This document shows, one piece after another, positions 6,467 through 9,171 of a stretch of DNA of 9,171 nt (positions are counted from its first letter, which is position 1; every line of letters begins with the position of its first letter). The translations under genes were made by a program, and so were the position numbers. This DNA comes from Dehalococcoidia bacterium (GTDB lineage Bacteria > Chloroflexota > Dehalococcoidia > Lucifugimonadales > Lucifugimonadaceae), in contig JANQEF010000075.1 of NCBI GenBank assembly GCA_028278465.1, forward strand, positions 1 through 9,171, given 5' to 3'. The notes below the pieces were generated by a model, which worked only from the letters and a program-made list of their open reading frames with translations, had not been told where the DNA came from and did no database searches.

Positions 6467-6482
6467 TCACAGGAACCTGTTA
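6467..6482. promoter_or_regulatory. Near-palindrome upstream of the lipoprotein gene
   Basis: TCACAGGAACCTGTTA has arms TCACAGG/CCTGTTA (6 of 7 pairs) around AA. The same half-site TCACAGG and its exact complement CCTGTGA form the inverted repeat at 8274-8329 upstream of the sulfatase. A dimeric regulator site is possible; not proven. Confidence 0.3.
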
Positions 6483-6575
6483 TTCGAGGCGGTGTGTCAG
6501 GAAGACGTCGCTAACAAGATCCTGTCACCTGCTCTCACGGAATCCCCACTTCAGCATCCGCCGCTGCGGCAACGC

Positions 6576-8060
6576 CTACACACCCGGCAGCGGAGCGGTG
6601 TCGCCGACCTGCGCCTGCCAGAGGTGCAGGCGAGCCGCCATCGCGCGCACCCGGTCCCGGTGCTGCGGCTCATCGAACAGGTTACGTGTTTCGCCGGGAT
6701 CGGAGTTCAGGTCGTAGAGTTCGCCCTGATCGCCGGCACACAGCGTGAGCTTCCACCGGTCGGCGGTCACTACGGAACGCCACGGCAGCGTGTTCATGAA
6801 GTTCATCTCGGCGACGCGCTCGTCCGGCATCGACCACGAATCACATTCGTCCGTCAGATCGCGGTCTCCGACGCCGTTGTGCTGCACGAACACGTCGTTG
6901 CTCTCCAGCGAATCGGACCCGTTGAACACACCCGCCCTTGAAACCCCCTGCAGATGGTTTGGAACCTGCTGGCCGAGTAAGTCCAGCAAAGTCGGCAGCA
7001 TGTCGATCTGGCTGAAGTTCCCGCCGATGCGCGTGCCGTCGCCGCCCAGCCACGGAACACGGGCCAGGAGTGGCACCTTCGCCGCCTCTTCGTACGGCGT
7101 ACGCATCTCCAGCATGGAGTGCGTGCCGATCATGTCGCCGTGCTCGCTCGTAAACACCACGACCGTTGAGTCCGCGACGCCCGCCTCATCGACCGCGCCG
7201 AGAATCGTGCCGACCATGTCGTCCACGAGCCTCACGTTGCCGAAGTAGTTCGCTCGCAGCTGTCGCATGCCCGCTTCGGTGCCGGTCGAAATACCGTCGC
7301 GCACACAGTCGCTGAAAAGCTCGGCACGAATGCGGTTGAAGAAAGAGCTCGTCTCCGGGAACTGCATGAACTTCTCGTCCACCGGCAGAGTCTCGGCGTC
7401 GTACATGTCGTTGTATGGCCCGGAGAACGGCGGGTGCGGCTCAATGGTGCTCACGTAGAGCACGAACGGGCTGGCGGCGTTTGTCCTGATGAAGTCCGCC
7501 GCACGGTCGGCCAGGAACGAGGCCATCTGCTTTTCAGGCGGCATGGCGGCGCGCTGGGCCGAGGAGAACGTCCGGCTGCCGGGATGATCCTGTTCGGGCT
7601 GATGGCCTTCCTCGACCAGGTGTTCGTGGTAGTCGGAGAAGCGCTCCTGGTCGGCCGGGTCCGTGTATTCGGGCCACCAGAAGTCGTTGCTGCTCACCCA
7701 GTGGTCGAACCCGCGCTGCCTGACGATCTCGTCGCCCAGATGCCACTTGCCGATGTAGCCGGTCACGTAGTCGTCAGGGACCATCTGCGCGACGGTCTGC
7801 ACGTCGGGAGGCATGACGAGGCGGTTGCGCGACATCCCGGCGGCCGGCGGATAGAGGCCGGTCAGGAGCGAAGCTCTCGCAGGCGCACAGACCGGCTGCG
7901 TCACGTAGCAGTGGTCGAACACGAAGCTCTCATCGGCGAGCCGATTCAGGTTCGGCGACTCGATCCAGTCGTTGCCGTAGCAGGCCATGGTGTCCTGCCG
8001 CAGGCGGTCGGGGAGGATGAACACCAGGTTGGGTCGGTCAGGGCGATCAGGTAGCGACAT
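6576..8060 (-). CDS. Sulfatase (alkaline-phosphatase superfamily, Cys-type)
   Basis: A 494-residue protein with the full sulfatase layout: N-terminal strand and metal Asp (NLVFILPDRLRQDT, D18), the formylglycine signature C58-A-P-A-R62 followed by ASLLTG, GYIGKWHLG (K105, H107), EPHPPF (H209), FTSEHGD (E306, H307), K328, and the typical C-terminal ELYDLNSDPGETRNL. C58 must be oxidised to formylglycine by a maturase not present in this window. Enzymes of this type hydrolyse sulfate esters; choline-sulfatase and phosphonate monoester hydrolase relatives share the same plan. There is no signal peptide, so it is probably cytoplasmic. Two details are unusual: the first metal motif is PDR rather than DD or TDQ, and SEHG replaces the usual SDHG or SDN. 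AAGG at 8069-8072, 8 bases upstream, gives modest support for the ATG at 8060. The lipoprotein gene follows on the same strand. Confidence 0.92.
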   Translation of the reverse strand: MSLPDRPDRPNLVFILPDRLRQDTMACYGNDWIESPNLNRLADESFVFDHCYVTQPVCAPARASLLTGLYPPAAGMSRNRLVMPPDVQTVAQMVPDDYVTGYIGKWHLGDEIVRQRGFDHWVSSNDFWWPEYTDPADQERFSDYHEHLVEEGHQPEQDHPGSRTFSSAQRAAMPPEKQMASFLADRAADFIRTNAASPFVLYVSTIEPHPPFSGPYNDMYDAETLPVDEKFMQFPETSSFFNRIRAELFSDCVRDGISTGTEAGMRQLRANYFGNVRLVDDMVGTILGAVDEAGVADSTVVVFTSEHGDMIGTHSMLEMRTPYEEAAKVPLLARVPWLGGDGTRIGGNFSQIDMLPTLLDLLGQQVPNHLQGVSRAGVFNGSDSLESNDVFVQHNGVGDRDLTDECDSWSMPDERVAEMNFMNTLPWRSVVTADRWKLTLCAGDQGELYDLNSDPGETRNLFDEPQHRDRVRAMAARLHLWQAQVGDTAPLPGV

Positions 8061-8273
8061 AGAAGTGGCCTTGTTCGTTGAGTTCGGTGAGGGCGCACTG
8101 TACCGGCTTGCCGCGGCTCCAGCCAGCGCGGTTGATGGGAGGCGAGTCGGCCGGGTTCAGGCATGGGGGTGGGTTGCCGCCTGGTTGGCGAGTGGTTCTG
8201 GTCGATCGCGGGGAGCCACGTGTGAGTCAATCGGCTCCAGAGGAGATTCTGAGCGCCGCTGGTGGCTCGCCCC

Positions 8274-8329
8274 GCATCACAGGATCGCGTGAGCTCAGCG
8301 ACCCACCAACTAACATGAACCTGTGATGC
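8274..8329. repeat. Perfect 10-bp inverted repeat with 36-base spacer
   Basis: GCATCACAGG (8274-8283) and CCTGTGATGC (8320-8329) are exact reverse complements. They lie about 215-270 bases upstream of the sulfatase start and 81 bases or more upstream of the lipoprotein start. The spacing fits two half-sites of a looped or tetrameric regulator, or a long-loop stem; no role is shown. Confidence 0.5.
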
Positions 8330-8396
8330 AAGATGAGGCCACAAGTCGGTTACATGGCTGAGATGTCAGCGACGCACTCTTTCAATGCACCCGGCC

Positions 8397-8409
8397 GAAA
8401 CCCGGTTTC
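8397..8409. promoter_or_regulatory. 13-base palindrome touching the lipoprotein start codon
   Basis: GAAACCCGGTTTC (arms GAAACC/GGTTTC around one C) ends at the base before the ATG at 8410 and occupies the place where a ribosome site would be. No Shine-Dalgarno sequence is visible upstream. It could be an operator overlapping a short or absent leader. Confidence 0.35.
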
Positions 8410-9171
8410 ATGAACCTGGACAGGAAGACAGCGTTGGCAGTCGTGGCAGCGACAGCGCTGGCGGTGACGGCATGCACGCGGGACCCTGGTGAGCCCACGC
8501 CGCGCTCCACCTCAGAGCCCGAGGTCACTACAACCGTTGAGTCGCCATCTCCCGAGAACTCGACCGCACCGGCGGTGACAACCTCGGAACCTGGCCTTGA
8601 CCAGGAACTCCCGTCCGAAACGCCTGCCCCCGCTCAGGACTGGCAGGAATACCGGCTTCCGGACGGCATCGGGACGGACGCGGCGATATCACCACTGGCA
8701 GACGGAAGAGTCCTGCTCTTCGGTGGACAGCCGCCCGCTGCCGTTGGCACCGGCCACTGGATCGAAGACCCGGTAAGCGGGGCGCTGGTCAGGACATCCG
8801 AGGAGCACCCGGCCGGTTCTTCCAGCTGGATCTTCGACCCGTCGACCGGCAGCGCCGTGGAGACAGATAACCTGGCGTTCGCCATGCCCGGCGTTGGCCT
8901 GCTCTACCGGGAATCGGTGCTGCTGCTGAGCGATGGACGAGTTATCGCGGTCGAGCCGATTCGACGCGAGGCCGGAATCCAACGGGTGCAGTACTTCGTC
9001 CCGGCATCGCAGTCGTGGACTGAAGGACCGTCAACCGACGTCGGCCCGATCAGAACGATCGGGCTGTACGAGACCGCCGAAGGACACCTTCTCGTCCACG
9101 GACCGGTAGAGGACGATGTCTCAACGGTGCAGTTCGGAGGCGAGGTCTACGCCTACTCCAACGAGAACCAT
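8410..9171 (+). CDS. Kelch-like beta-propeller lipoprotein, N-terminal part
   Basis: The frame is open from the ATG at 8410 to the last base (254 codons), so the 3' end is missing. The start is the only one possible: an in-frame TGA at 8359-8361 lies upstream and no ATG, GTG or TTG comes between. The N-terminus MNLDRKTALAVVAATALAVTAC is a lipoprotein signal with lipobox VTAC (C22). Residues 23-75 are a Pro/Ser/Thr/Glu-rich tether. From about residue 78, repeated kelch-style blades appear: LADGRVLLFGG (96-106), WIFDPSTGS (140-148), LLSDGRVIAVE (172-182), YFVPASQSWTEGP. Such propellers usually bind ligands or partners at the cell surface. A galactose-oxidase-type central domain is another possible reading. 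It has no operon partner in the window and is divergent from the sulfatase. Lipoprotein call firm, propeller call moderate. Confidence 0.82.
   Translation, partial: MNLDRKTALAVVAATALAVTACTRDPGEPTPRSTSEPEVTTTVESPSPENSTAPAVTTSEPGLDQELPSETPAPAQDWQEYRLPDGIGTDAAISPLADGRVLLFGGQPPAAVGTGHWIEDPVSGALVRTSEEHPAGSSSWIFDPSTGSAVETDNLAFAMPGVGLLYRESVLLLSDGRVIAVEPIRREAGIQRVQYFVPASQSWTEGPSTDVGPIRTIGLYETAEGHLLVHGPVEDDVSTVQFGGEVYAYSNENH

Larger units (their letters stand above)
8061..8409. other. Divergent intergenic region, sulfatase and kelch-like lipoprotein
   Basis: About 349 bases without a convincing gene; open frames on both strands here are low-complexity and lack ribosome sites. It must hold promoters for both directions. 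Visible structure: GGAGCC (8212-8217)/GGCTCC (8233-8238), which would fold in the sulfatase leader; the 10-bp inverted repeat at 8274-8329; the palindrome at 8397-8409; and CATGAACCTG at both 8314-8323 and 8409-8418. On the minus strand TTGACT (8225-8230) resembles a -35 box but no good -10 follows at proper spacing. Confidence 0.5.

Noticed and set aside
6560..6570. GCCGCTGCGGC hairpin after the sulfatase stop as a terminator
   Set aside because: Only a 4-bp usable stem and no T-run on the minus strand.
7434..8054. 206-codon plus-strand frame opposite the sulfatase
   Set aside because: Antisense shadow; the sulfatase frame is complete with every expected motif.

Overview
The window is GC-rich bacterial DNA with compact genes on both strands and no mobile element, CRISPR array, rRNA or tRNA that I can recognise. 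Two lipoproteins carry lipoboxes, so the host has a lipoprotein-processing envelope. The LuxR-type C-terminus, the 'ACGSSSS'-style lipoprotein leader, and the mix of a sulfatase, a CehA-like metallohydrolase, a gamma-glutamyltransferase homologue and an epimerase family member suggest Chloroflexota (Dehalococcoidia/SAR202-like) or Actinomycetota. That placement is an inference from protein style and is not proven by any marker gene here.

Layout. 1-336 (+): C-terminal end of a large LuxR-family regulator. 337-625: intergenic, with a small palindrome. 626-1219 (+): secreted protein made almost entirely of three 48-49 residue repeats. 1220-1362: convergent intergenic with two inverted repeats. 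1363-3917 (-): two-gene operon, transcribed GGT-like Ntn-hydrolase first and then an NAD-dependent dehydrogenase/epimerase resembling uronate dehydrogenase. 3918-4177: divergent promoter region. 4178-5101 (+): PHP-fold metallohydrolase of the CehA/McbA type. 5166-6431 (-): unrecognised lipoprotein with an internal duplication. 6576-8060 (-): cytoplasmic formylglycine-type sulfatase. 8061-8409: divergent intergenic with several inverted repeats. 8410-9171 (+): start of a kelch-like lipoprotein cut by the window end.

How it may work together. The GGT-like hydrolase, the dehydrogenase and the divergent PHP hydrolase share one 260-bp control region and could form a small catabolic unit for an amide- or carbamate-type compound with a sugar-acid-like part; the sulfatase could belong to the same scavenging lifestyle. 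This is inferred from families and layout only. The two most unusual items are the repeat protein, whose near-identical units differ mostly at silent sites, and the GGT homologue, which keeps its catalytic threonine but appears to have lost most residues that normally hold the gamma-glutamyl group. The rest looks like ordinary chromosomal metabolic and envelope genes; I see no clear defence, mobile or biosynthetic system.
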